Assembly (NCBI GenBank): GCA_035547915.1
Contig: DASZTS010000015.1
Location: forward strand, 124,001 to 188,000
DNA from: DASSFG01 sp035547915
GTDB lineage: Bacteria > Planctomycetota > Planctomycetia > Pirellulales > JAICIG01
DNA: 64,000 nucleotides
Direction of reading: 5' to 3'
Shown one piece after another: positions 1-8,430 of the stretch (positions within the stretch are counted from its first letter, which is position 1; each line of letters begins with the position of its first letter). A program made the translations under genes and the position numbers. The notes under the pieces were generated by a model. It saw only the letters and a program-made list of their open reading frames with translations. It did no database searches and had not been told where the DNA came from.

Positions 1-78
1 TGCGGTCTTTCTTCCGGATCGCGATTTTGAGTAGACTAAGCGGCCCTCGCGCAAGAAAACCCTGAAAGGAGTCGGGTG

Positions 79-1317
79 ATGCTACCCAAACGCACCGATC
101 GAGCCGCCTGGCTGGCGACCCTTATTCTGCTCCTGGCGGCCAGTGCGGCCCGCACCGACGAACCGGCAGAACTGGCCAAGACGACTGGGCCGTGGAACCT
201 CGACGAGCTGAAGCAAACACCCGAGGCGACCTGGGGCGAGACGAAGGACGACGTGCAGGAGGTCTTCTACCAGGGCGAGCCCTTCGAAGGAAAGCCCACG
301 CGTGTGTTCGCCTACTATGCCCGTCCCAAGGCGGGCGACGGGCCGTTTCCGGCCATGCTCCTCGTGCACGGCGGGGGAGGCAAGGCGTTCGCCGAATGGG
401 CCAAGCTATGGGCCGGCCGCGGCTATGCGGCGCTGGCCATGGATCTGTCGGGGCATGGTCCCGACGGGCAGAGACTCTCGGACGGTGGTCCCGAACAGGA
501 CGATCAGCACAAGTTCCGCTCGTTCGCAGACGACGAAGCAAACCAGATGTGGACCTATCACGCCGTCGCCGACGTCATCCGCGGCGCCTCGTTGTTGGCC
601 GGCCGCGAGGAGGTCGACGCCGACCTCCTGGGCATCACCGGCATCAGTTGGGGCGGATATCTGACCTGCATCGTGGCCGGGTTGGACGATCGGCTGAAGG
701 TGGCCGTGCCCGTCTACGGCTGCGGCTTTCTGGCCGAAAACAGTGTCTGGCGGCCGACCTTCGAGCGTATGTCGGCCGAGGACCGAGAGCGCTGGGTCAG
801 TAAATTCGACCCGAGCAGCTACCTGCCCGGAGTCGGCTGCCCGATCCTGTTCGTCAACGGCACCAACGACTACGCCTATCCGCTCGACAGCTATCAAAAA
901 TCGTATCGCCTGGTGCCCGGCCGCGTCGACCTCAGCATCCGCGTGAAGATGCGGCACAGCCATCCCGACGGCTGGTCGCCCCCCGAGATCGGCCTCTACG
1001 TCGACAGTATCCTGAAGAGCGGCCGCCCCTTGGCGACGATCGAACGGGTCGAATTCAACGGCAGCCGCGCCGTGGCCCACTTCCAATCGACGGTGCCGAT
1101 CGCGCGGGCCGAAGTCCATTACGCGCTGGCCGATGGCGCCTGGGAAAAACGCGGCTGGCAGAGCGCGACCGCGATCCACACGCACAACGCCGTGTCGGCC
1201 GAGTTGCCGACCGCGCGCCCGCTGGTCTATTTCTTCAGCATCACCGACACGCGGGGCGCCCAGGTCAGCACGGCACACGAGGTATTGCCGGAGTCGAGCC
1301 TGACGGAAAACCGCTAG
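79..1317 (+). CDS. Secreted alpha/beta hydrolase (acetylxylan esterase / prolyl-peptidase-like fold)
   Basis: This is a probable exported ester or peptide hydrolase of about 412 residues. An N-terminal hydrophobic stretch (about residues 11-24) followed by small residues looks like a Sec signal peptide. The alpha/beta-hydrolase core is visible: a LLVHGGGG oxyanion-type motif near residue 95, the nucleophile elbow GISWGG with Ser190, a likely catalytic Asp264 in NGTNDY, and a likely catalytic His at 293 or 295 in RHSHPDG. A C-terminal beta-rich extension of about 90 residues follows the hydrolase domain. The ATG at 79 is preferred over the GTG at 76 because AGGAG at 67-71 lies 7 nt upstream. 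The substrate cannot be read from the sequence; planctomycetes carry many such enzymes for polysaccharide deacetylation, so that role is only inferred. The gene converges on the next one. Confidence 0.85.
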   Translation: MLPKRTDRAAWLATLILLLAASAARTDEPAELAKTTGPWNLDELKQTPEATWGETKDDVQEVFYQGEPFEGKPTRVFAYYARPKAGDGPFPAMLLVHGGGGKAFAEWAKLWAGRGYAALAMDLSGHGPDGQRLSDGGPEQDDQHKFRSFADDEANQMWTYHAVADVIRGASLLAGREEVDADLLGITGISWGGYLTCIVAGLDDRLKVAVPVYGCGFLAENSVWRPTFERMSAEDRERWVSKFDPSSYLPGVGCPILFVNGTNDYAYPLDSYQKSYRLVPGRVDLSIRVKMRHSHPDGWSPPEIGLYVDSILKSGRPLATIERVEFNGSRAVAHFQSTVPIARAEVHYALADGAWEKRGWQSATAIHTHNAVSAELPTARPLVYFFSITDTRGAQVSTAHEVLPESSLTENR

Positions 1318-1372
1318 GCGAGCAGCCTGCGTTTCGCAGACGAGTCGCAGGCGTCGTCCACTCAGACAAAGC

Positions 1373-2554
1373 TCATCCGTTTGAAAGCCGTTGCTGCTCG
1401 GCAAGGCCCATGGCGAAGCCGAGCAGGTCGCCCCGCTCGCGGCTGATTTCGAGCAGCCGGTCGTAGCGCTGCGCACGCTGCGCGAGTTCGAGCAGCGTCG
1501 GGGCAAAGCCTGTCGTGCGGGCTCCCGATAAATACTGGGCGGCGGCCTCAAAGGCCTCTTCGACCCGGCCGAGACGGGCGAGCAGCGCCACATAGACTTC
1601 GGCCGGCCAGGCCCCCTGTTCGCCATTGGCCAGTTCTTGGGCCCGGCCGCGGAAGTAATCGACCGCTTCGTCGACCTGCTCGCCGAGCAACGCCCGGAAG
1701 AACAGGGCGTGGGTGGGGTACGTGTCGGCGAAAGGTTCCTGACCGGCGTATTGGAACAGCGAGCTGAGCCGGCGGCCGTATTCGGTCAGATCGGCCGCCA
1801 GCCGCAACATTTGCGGATCGTCGAGCACCAGGGCGAAACGAACCACCGCCGCCAGGTGCGAAGTGTCGATGTGGTACTCGTTGTCGTCGAAGAGCCAGTC
1901 GCGGTCGGCCACCAAGCCGCCGATCGTCGTCTCCTGCGGCCGCTTGCCCTGCCTCTTGGTGAGGTGCTCCTGCAGGCTCCGCAGCAGGTCGCCGTGGAGC
2001 TGTCGCACGAGCAGACCGGCCACCTCCTGGCGATCGGACTTGGGCCGTTGATGCATCTGGGCGTCGTAGGTGGTGATGGCGTTGCAGAGACCGAAGCGCT
2101 GGAGCACCAGTTCGAAACCGAGCCGCGGGTTTACGCCTTCGTACAGCGCCACCTCGATGATCTGCTCGGCATTGTCGTCTTGCGGGGAGATCTTTTCGAG
2201 GGCCGCCGCCACCGCCGCGCGATCGCCCACCGGACGCAGATACATCCAGGCCTCGCGCACCCGGCCATCCTTCAACAGCAGATGTCCGACCTCGCGGCAC
2301 GCCTCGATATAGCGGTCTTCCATGCGCGTGCGCAGCGGCTCGTCGAGATCGTCGAGCCCCTTGGTGAGGATCGCCGGCAAACCGAGTTCGAGCCGCGCTT
2401 GGAGCAACCGCACGTCGAACAGCTCGTGGTAGTGTTCCGACGAGCGAAAATGGGCAGCTAGCTGTTCGGTAGCGGCCGTCAGCCCCTGGCTGGCCGCGGT
2501 GCCGGCCACTTCGTCGAACGTTTGCTGAGAGAGAGAATCGAGGTCGCTCGTCAT
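1373..2554 (-). CDS. Hypothetical alpha-helical protein
   Basis: This protein of about 393 residues has no signal peptide or membrane segment and is almost entirely helical by composition, with Leu/Ala/Glu-rich stretches and repeated helix-turn-helix units of about 35-40 residues that resemble TPR or other solenoid folds. I do not recognise a named family. The ATG at 2554 (MTSDLDSL) is preferred over the longer frame, whose first 17 residues (MDGWPAPARLYPPALPN) look non-coding. No good ribosome-binding site is visible upstream. It converges on the hydrolase gene with a gap of 55 bp and diverges from the ExbB-like operon across 590 bp. A cytoplasmic scaffold or interaction role is the most that can be inferred. 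Confidence 0.7.
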   Translation of the reverse strand: MTSDLDSLSQQTFDEVAGTAASQGLTAATEQLAAHFRSSEHYHELFDVRLLQARLELGLPAILTKGLDDLDEPLRTRMEDRYIEACREVGHLLLKDGRVREAWMYLRPVGDRAAVAAALEKISPQDDNAEQIIEVALYEGVNPRLGFELVLQRFGLCNAITTYDAQMHQRPKSDRQEVAGLLVRQLHGDLLRSLQEHLTKRQGKRPQETTIGGLVADRDWLFDDNEYHIDTSHLAAVVRFALVLDDPQMLRLAADLTEYGRRLSSLFQYAGQEPFADTYPTHALFFRALLGEQVDEAVDYFRGRAQELANGEQGAWPAEVYVALLARLGRVEEAFEAAAQYLSGARTTGFAPTLLELAQRAQRYDRLLEISRERGDLLGFAMGLAEQQRLSNG

Positions 2555-3144
2555 ATTTGGCAAGGCGGGGGGATATAGGCGGGCTGGAGCCGGCCACCCA
2601 TCCAACGACTCGCGGGCCGGCTGCCTGGACCGTCTATCCTACCCCGCCAGGCAACGAAATAAAAATGCTCGGCGAGCCGAACGACGCAGAATCCGCTGAT
2701 TGCCTGGGCTATCTGTCCGACTCCGCGAGGGACAGAAAACAAGCAGGGTCCGTGCTACGAACGGCACCTGAAAGGTCGCAAGCGTCGTCTGATCGCCCGC
2801 GGTGGGCGAATGAAAGGGTGGGAAAATAAAAACAGTCCGGGCGGCCGAGGCCAGCACCGGACTGTTCTTTCTCCCTCCCGGGGAACGTTCCTCAACGCAT
2901 CTGGAAATGCGCCGATGACTGAACCCATTGATCCGCGTCGGCGGGTAGACGTTGTTGACCCCTCGGGACCCGCCTGCCCACAGCGGCGACAAGAGACGTA
3001 TCGGCCATTCTGGTTGCAGCACTTTCGGTCAGTTTCCGTATTGTGCGGCAAGTGTCGTTTGGAGAGACTACGCCCGCTTTTCCACCCCTTTGGTTCATCA
3101 AGTCTGCGGATTGCGCCGATTGTATCGAGAGAAGGAGCCCCCCC
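2555..3144. other. 590-bp divergent intergenic region with hairpins
   Basis: No convincing gene is visible here; the open frames lack planctomycete-like sequence and ribosome-binding sites. It should hold the promoters of both flanking genes. Two hairpins stand out: CTGTCC/GGACAG at 2713-2718 and 2730-2735, and a 10-bp perfect stem at 2831-2840 and 2857-2866, annotated separately. Confidence 0.6.
2831..2870. terminator. Terminator-like hairpin inside a divergent intergenic region
   Basis: AACAGTCCGG (2831-2840) pairs perfectly with CCGGACTGTT (2857-2866). The 16-nt loop itself contains GGCC-GA-GGCC. A-rich sequence precedes the stem (AAAATAAA, 2823-2830) and CTTTCT follows it, so it reads as a rho-independent terminator best on the minus strand (TTTATTTT after the stem) and weakly on the plus strand. 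Neither flanking gene needs a terminator here, so a short transcript may exist in the gap. Confidence 0.5.
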
Positions 3145-4449
3145 GTGAGCAAATCGAACCGTATCTCTTTGGCAATCATGCGATCCTCGCTGTTGTGGGG
3201 CACGCTCGCCTCGATCGCTTTCTTTGCGCCGATCCAGACCGGCCACTGGCACGACGAGTTCGTGCTGCGATACTTCGCCGGCCACTGGGTGGAGTACCTG
3301 GAAACGGCCATGTTCTTCGTGGGCCTGGCCGGGCTGATCTTGAAGGCGATCGACGTCGGCCGGCAATCCTCGGTTCTGTCGCAAAACATGTTGCCGCCGC
3401 GCACGGGTGAGGCGCAGGCGCCATCCGATGCCGAGCGGCTGCTGGCGCATCTGTCGCAGGCCACGCCCGGGCAGGACGACGACTATCTGCCGCGACGCCT
3501 CCGCGAGGCGCTGCAATCGGTGCTGTTCGCGGGATCGGCCGATAAGCTGGGTGATGAACTGAAATATCTGTCCGAGTCGGATGCCGCCCGCTCGCACGGC
3601 AGTTATGCCCTGTTGCGGATCATCATCTGGGCCATCCCGATTCTCGGATTCTTGGGGACGGTCATCGGCATCACGATGGCCATCGCCAGCCTGAACCCGC
3701 AGGCCTTGGAAGATTCCCTCCCCACCGTCACCGGCGGCTTGGGCGTGGCCTTCGACACGACGGCGCTCGCGCTCGGATTGTCGATGGTGCTGATGTTCGT
3801 ACAGTTCTTCGTCGATCGCATCGAGGGCCGGCTGCTGGCGGCGGTCGATGCGCGGGCGGCCGACGAACTGGCCGGTCGCTTCGAGCAACTGGGCAGCGGC
3901 GACGATCCGCAACTCGCGGCCATGCGCCGCCTGGCGGAATCGATGCTCAAGGCCACCGACAAGCTGGTGCAGCGGCAGGCCGATCTGTGGCAGCAGTCGA
4001 TCGATGCGGCGGGCGCGCGGTGGAGCGAGATGGCCTCGAGCGCGCAGCGTCACCTGGAAAGCGGCCTGGCGGGAGCCTTGGCCCAGGCCATGACGGTGCA
4101 TGCCGAGAAACTCTCCTCCTCGGCCGAGGCCACGGCCGAACAGAACCGCCGCAACTGGAGCCGCATACAGCAGACGCTGGCCGATAGCACGCAAACCGCG
4201 CAGGCTCAGCAGGCCGAATTGGCCCGTCAGGGCGAGATTCTGCTGCGCGTGGTCGAGGCCACGGGGCACGTCACCAAACTCGAAGAACAGCTCAATCGCA
4301 ACCTGGCGGCGCTGGCGGGGGCGCAGCATTTCGAAGAGACGCTGTTGAACCTGGCCGCCACGGTGAACCTGCTCAATGCGCGGCTCGGCCAGGTGATGAC
4401 GCCGCAGGTCGGGCTGACGAATACCGGCCACGTAGGCAAGGCTGCATGA
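3145..4449 (+). CDS. MotA/TolQ/ExbB-like proton-channel protein
   Basis: This 434-residue inner-membrane protein belongs to the MotA/TolQ/ExbB family, which couples proton flow to work in the envelope. Hydrophobic segments lie near residues 14-30, 53-70, 157-180 and 198-222. The last two carry the family core: GFLGTVIGITMAI, and GGLGVAFDTTALALGLSMV, with the small-residue and Thr pattern of the channel. After residue 230 comes a soluble, Ala/Gln/Glu-rich coiled-coil tail of about 200 residues, longer than in classical ExbB. The GTG start at 3145 is chosen because AAGGAG at 3132-3137 sits 7 nt upstream; the longer frame begins in non-coding-looking sequence. Its stop overlaps the next start (ATGA at 4446-4449), so translation is probably coupled and the two proteins are probably partners. 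Confidence 0.85.
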   Translation: MSKSNRISLAIMRSSLLWGTLASIAFFAPIQTGHWHDEFVLRYFAGHWVEYLETAMFFVGLAGLILKAIDVGRQSSVLSQNMLPPRTGEAQAPSDAERLLAHLSQATPGQDDDYLPRRLREALQSVLFAGSADKLGDELKYLSESDAARSHGSYALLRIIIWAIPILGFLGTVIGITMAIASLNPQALEDSLPTVTGGLGVAFDTTALALGLSMVLMFVQFFVDRIEGRLLAAVDARAADELAGRFEQLGSGDDPQLAAMRRLAESMLKATDKLVQRQADLWQQSIDAAGARWSEMASSAQRHLESGLAGALAQAMTVHAEKLSSSAEATAEQNRRNWSRIQQTLADSTQTAQAQQAELARQGEILLRVVEATGHVTKLEEQLNRNLAALAGAQHFEETLLNLAATVNLLNARLGQVMTPQVGLTNTGHVGKAA

Positions 4450-7385
4450 AACGCCGGTCCGCCGCCAATCAACAAGCCGCCGGGGTTTCGCTATTCCCCT
4501 TCCTGGCGGTGCTGCTGTGCACGATGGGAGCACTGATCGTGGTGCTCGTCGTCATCGCCCGGCACGCGCAGATTCAGGTGGCCCAGGCGGCAAAGGTGGC
4601 CGCGGCGGCGGCGGCCGAGAGCGAGTTGGGGCTCAAACGGAGCGAACTCCAATGGCGGATCGATGAGCTGACGAAGTCGCGCGACGGCACCCAAAAGATA
4701 CTCGACGACAAGCAGATCGAACTGAGCCACATCGAAGAGCATAGCCGGCGGATTCGCGACAAACTCGACGCCCTCGCCGCCGCACGAGAGACCTTCGACG
4801 AGTTGGCGTCCGGCGACGTCAAGGAAAACGAAGAGCTGAAGAAACTGCTCGCCAAGCTACACGTCGAAGCCGATCGCACCCGCATCGAGATAAACGAGCT
4901 GCGCAACAAGTCGGGCCCCGGCGGGACGTCGTACGCCATCATCCCCTACCACGGCCCGAACGAGACGCGACGCCGGCCGATCTACGTCGAGTGTCGCAAA
5001 GAAGGGATCATCTTGCAGCCCGAGGGCATCGTGCTCACGATGCAGGATTTCGCGGTCGATGCCGGCCCCGGCAATCCGCTGGCCATGGCCTTGCGGACCG
5101 CGGGTGAATACCATCGCCGCAAACTGGCGGGTGCCGGTGCGCCGTATCCGTTGTTCCTGATCCGCCCCGACGGCATCGAGATGTCGTACGTGGGCCGCAT
5201 GGCCATCATGTCGTGGGGAGCGGAGTTCGGCTACGAATTGATCGGCCAGGACTGGCCGCTCGAATATCCATCGCCCGACCCCATGCTGAAGCTGTCGATG
5301 CAGCAAGCCGTCGAGGAAGGGCGCAGGCGGCAACAATTCCTGGTCCATGCGGCACCCCGACTGACGCGCGGCACGGGAGGGCACATCTTCCGGGCGGGGC
5401 AGCACGGTGGGCTGGTGCAAGTCGACGGCTCGCCATCCGGCGGAGGACATCGCGGCCAGGGGCGCCCCGCCGGGATTCCGGGAGGACGACGCCGCGGCGC
5501 GGGGGGATATGGCCCCGGCGACGGAGCAGAGAGCGGGCGATACGAATCGAGCAGCTTGGCGGGCAGCGGCTCCAACGACATGGGTGATGGGCCGGTGCAC
5601 AGCATCGACGGGCAAGACAACCCCTATTTGGCCGCAGCCACGGGCAACTCGTCGGCCGGCGGCTCGGGCACGACCGTCGCCGGCTACGGTTCATCGTCGC
5701 CGGGAGGGAATCAGACCGCCGCGGCCAACGGCTACGGTAACGGTGCAGCGGGCGGACTGGGCAACTCGCGTTCGATGGGCACTTCTCCAGGAACAGGCTA
5801 CGGCCAACCCGGTTCGTCGACGGACAGATATGGCCGAAGCAGCTCAGGGACCACCAACGCTGGTTTCGCCGGGGGCGGCAATCGCTTGGTTGGTACGGGC
5901 GGCAGCTTGGCGAGCAACGGGTCGTCGGCGGGCGGCGGCAACAGCCTGCCTGGTGGTGGGAATGGCATGGGAAGTGGCGGGAATGGTATCGGAGGGGGCG
6001 GCAACGGACTGGCGGGAGGTGGTGGCGTGCGGGGCGCCAATTCCAACACTCCTGCGGGCGGCGCAGGCGGTTCGGGTGGGCCGGGGAACGGGCCGGGTGG
6101 CCTGCTGGGAGGTCCCAATGCAACGGGGGGAATGCCGCCGGAATATCAGCTAGCGATGAACGGCGGCCGAGGGCAAGGCAACTCGCCGGGCGGTCTGGGA
6201 CCGTATGGCCCCAATGGACAGGGCAGAGGAGCAAACGGCGCGGCCGGGGGCGGACAAGGGAATTCGGCGGGCGGCGATGTTGCCAACGGTGGCAACAATT
6301 CCACGAGCGTCCTCGATTCAGCCGGCGGGCCGAACGCACGAAATGGCCAACAGCAACGGGGCCGGCCGCCGGGCACGCAAGCCAGTCAAGTGGCGGGCAG
6401 AGGCGGCACGGGTAACACGTCGCAGCCTGGGCAGGGGAACGCAACTGCCGGAAATGGAAATGGGACGGCCACGACCGGCGGCAACGGTCCGGGCACGTCC
6501 GATGTGGCAGCCACCGGTACCGGTTCACCCGGCAGTGACGGAACAAATGCTCCGGCGAGCCCGAACGGAATCGCCGGCGCGACGGTCGTCGACGATGGCA
6601 CCTCGGGGAGCGCTTCAAGTTCCGATGGCCCCTCGACGCGCACGGGCGGCGCTGGCGGAACGGCGGAAAGTGGTCCCACGTCGGGTTCGTCGTCGAAGGT
6701 CGCGCAGTCCGGCGGCGGCCGCAGCGCCGGCGGATCGGGCGGCAATGGCGGCAACTCGGCGACCCGCAGCCGCAGCTCGGCGGGCGGCAATCTCGCGGGC
6801 TCGTCCAATGGCGCGGCATCGTCGGCCGCGGCGATGGCCCAGAACCAGTCGAATGCACAGTCGTCGTCTTCGATGGGCAGCTCGAGCTCGATGATGCAAA
6901 GTTTGCAGTCGGGTATGCCCAATCCGCTCCAGGCCTTCAATTTCGGCCAGCAAAACCAGCAATCGTCCCAAACCGATCAAGAGAGCGTCGCCAAGAAGCG
7001 TGGCGAAAAGAACTGGGCCAATCCCCAGGCCAGCACCCCGAACATTCCCATCGAGCGACCGATTCGCATCATCTGCGATGCCGACCACCTGACGCTGATG
7101 CCCGAAGGTCGCGGCAAGCAAGGGATGCGGATCATTCCCCTCCAAGGCCCGACCGCCGAGTCGGTCGACAACCTGGTCGGCGCCGTGTGGGATCGCATCG
7201 ACTCGTGGGGAGTGGCGGGGCGCGGCATGTATTGGCGGCCGACGCTGAAGATGGAAGTCGAACCCGGCGGAGAGCGCCGTTATGCCGAGTTGCATGCCCT
7301 GTTGGCCGATAGCGGATTCGACGTCCACGGACAGCAACGGCCCCGCGTGTTTGCCGGTCCCCGGCGACTGCGAGCATCTCGGTAG
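4446..7385 (+). CDS. ExbD-like membrane-anchored protein with a giant Gly/Ser/Asn-rich region
   Basis: The 979-residue product starts with a single transmembrane anchor (about residues 15-38) reading SLFPFLAVLLC, which matches the ExbD/TolR anchor pattern except that the proton-path Asp is Ala21. A coiled coil follows (about 55-165), then a conserved globular stretch (about 170-310) with PYHGPNETRRRPIYVEC. Next comes a region of about 480 residues (roughly 320-800) built almost only from Gly, Ser, Asn, Ala, Thr and Pro. A folded C-terminal domain (about 860-979) contains PIRIICDADHLTLMPEGRGK. The layout suggests an inner-membrane protein whose disordered arm spans the periplasm and carries a distal domain. 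It overlaps the ExbB-like gene by 4 nt and precedes a second ExbD-like gene. The exact function is unknown. Confidence 0.8.
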   Translation: MKRRSAANQQAAGVSLFPFLAVLLCTMGALIVVLVVIARHAQIQVAQAAKVAAAAAAESELGLKRSELQWRIDELTKSRDGTQKILDDKQIELSHIEEHSRRIRDKLDALAAARETFDELASGDVKENEELKKLLAKLHVEADRTRIEINELRNKSGPGGTSYAIIPYHGPNETRRRPIYVECRKEGIILQPEGIVLTMQDFAVDAGPGNPLAMALRTAGEYHRRKLAGAGAPYPLFLIRPDGIEMSYVGRMAIMSWGAEFGYELIGQDWPLEYPSPDPMLKLSMQQAVEEGRRRQQFLVHAAPRLTRGTGGHIFRAGQHGGLVQVDGSPSGGGHRGQGRPAGIPGGRRRGAGGYGPGDGAESGRYESSSLAGSGSNDMGDGPVHSIDGQDNPYLAAATGNSSAGGSGTTVAGYGSSSPGGNQTAAANGYGNGAAGGLGNSRSMGTSPGTGYGQPGSSTDRYGRSSSGTTNAGFAGGGNRLVGTGGSLASNGSSAGGGNSLPGGGNGMGSGGNGIGGGGNGLAGGGGVRGANSNTPAGGAGGSGGPGNGPGGLLGGPNATGGMPPEYQLAMNGGRGQGNSPGGLGPYGPNGQGRGANGAAGGGQGNSAGGDVANGGNNSTSVLDSAGGPNARNGQQQRGRPPGTQASQVAGRGGTGNTSQPGQGNATAGNGNGTATTGGNGPGTSDVAATGTGSPGSDGTNAPASPNGIAGATVVDDGTSGSASSSDGPSTRTGGAGGTAESGPTSGSSSKVAQSGGGRSAGGSGGNGGNSATRSRSSAGGNLAGSSNGAASSAAAMAQNQSNAQSSSSMGSSSSMMQSLQSGMPNPLQAFNFGQQNQQSSQTDQESVAKKRGEKNWANPQASTPNIPIERPIRIICDADHLTLMPEGRGKQGMRIIPLQGPTAESVDNLVGAVWDRIDSWGVAGRGMYWRPTLKMEVEPGGERRYAELHALLADSGFDVHGQQRPRVFAGPRRLRASR
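5403..6850 (+). repeat. Low-complexity Gly/Ser/Asn coding tract
   Basis: Within the 979-residue protein about 1.4 kb encodes irregular GGxGN, GNGxG and SSG-type runs, with no exact tandem period but many near-repeats such as ggcgggaatgg and ggcggcaac. Antisense and alternative frames through this tract give long spurious open frames. Confidence 0.75.
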
Positions 7386-7441
7386 CCCATCGGCAACATC
7401 AATCCTTTTCCAACAAATCTTGCAAGTCGAAGGTCAGTAAC

Positions 7442-8425
7442 GTGGGCCGCAAACCTCGACAAGACGCGGAAGCGATCGGTAGCGACTCCTTTCTCGATGT
7501 CGTGACCAACATCGTGGGCATTCTCATCATCCTGGTGATGGTGGTCGGCATCCGCGTGAAGAATACCGCGCCTTCCGAACTGATCGATGAAGAAGGAATG
7601 AAACGAGAGGTCGCGCAGCTCACGGACGAAGCCGAGTCGCTCGAACGCGACGTGCAGCGTCTGGAAGGGCTGGTGCACCAGGTCACGTTCTCGTCGCAGG
7701 CGAAATTCCAAGAGCGGGCCACGATGGCTTACGTGCTGGCCGAGAGCGAGCGCGAGCTGGAGAAAACGAAGAAGTCGCTCGACGCCGAGAAGCAATCCTC
7801 GTTCGACATGCGCCGCGACGTCGCCGCGGCCCAGGCGGAATTGAAAAAACTGGCCGATGCCAAGAGCGAAGCCGCCAAACCCAAAAAGCGAGTCCCGGTC
7901 CAGATCAAGAGCTATCCCACGCCGATCAGCAAGACCGTATTCGGGCAGGAGATTCACTTCCAGCTCAAGCACGGCCGCCTGGCCATGGCGCCGCTGGAAG
8001 AAATAGGACGGATCGGCGCCCAAGCCGCCGCCGGCCGAATACAACTCCTCGAAACCCACGACTACTATTCGGGAGTGGTGGGCCCGCAGCAGGGGTTCGA
8101 AGGGCACTATGAGGTCGAGAGGGTCGAGATGGACGAGGGGCGCGTGCGCGGCAGTTATTCCATCGATCTCGTTCCCATCTCCGACAACCTCGGGGAGACG
8201 GTCGACGAGGCCCTTCGCCCCAACTCAAGATTTCGCGCCCAATTGGGGGATTTTGCGCCGCGGCAGAGCACGGTCACGCTGTGGACCTACGGCGACAGCT
8301 TCAACGACTATGCGCGGGTCAAAGAGGTGCTCTACGGCCTGGGCTACCACGTCGCGGCCCGGCCATTGACCGACGATATGTACATCGGCGGCTCCGACCA
8401 CGGCACGCACTCGGCGGCGCAGTAG
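7442..8425 (+). CDS. ExbD/TolR-like membrane protein with retained proton-path Asp
   Basis: This 327-residue protein with a GTG start has one N-terminal transmembrane helix (about residues 17-37) reading SFLDVVTNIVGILII. The Asp19 falls where ExbD/TolR carry their essential Asp. A coiled coil covers about residues 45-145, and a mixed alpha/beta domain of about 170 residues completes the protein and should lie in the periplasm. It is the third gene of the ExbB-like operon, 56 bp after the long Gly-rich protein, and ends 5 bp before a converging gene. The gene order channel, Asp-less anchor, Asp-bearing anchor suggests the three proteins form one proton-driven envelope complex, with this subunit supplying the protonatable residue. 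That assembly is inferred, not shown. Confidence 0.8.
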   Translation: MGRKPRQDAEAIGSDSFLDVVTNIVGILIILVMVVGIRVKNTAPSELIDEEGMKREVAQLTDEAESLERDVQRLEGLVHQVTFSSQAKFQERATMAYVLAESERELEKTKKSLDAEKQSSFDMRRDVAAAQAELKKLADAKSEAAKPKKRVPVQIKSYPTPISKTVFGQEIHFQLKHGRLAMAPLEEIGRIGAQAAAGRIQLLETHDYYSGVVGPQQGFEGHYEVERVEMDEGRVRGSYSIDLVPISDNLGETVDEALRPNSRFRAQLGDFAPRQSTVTLWTYGDSFNDYARVKEVLYGLGYHVAARPLTDDMYIGGSDHGTHSAAQ

Positions 8426-8430
8426 CCGAG

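Noticed and set aside
2755..4533. A 592-residue minus-strand frame over the ExbB-like gene, and similar long antisense frames (406-1626, 5206-6858, 22425-23378).
   Set aside because: They are compositional shadows of high-GC genes: Arg/Pro/His-rich, without family motifs or ribosome-binding sites, and opposite to genes with clear motifs.
3145..8425. A Zorya-type anti-phage system, because a MotA/ExbB-like gene with a long coiled-coil tail is followed by membrane-anchored proteins.
   Set aside because: Neither anchored protein shows an OmpA-like peptidoglycan-binding domain, and no helicase, nuclease or other Zorya component lies nearby. The neighbours are ordinary genes and the anchors are ExbD-like.
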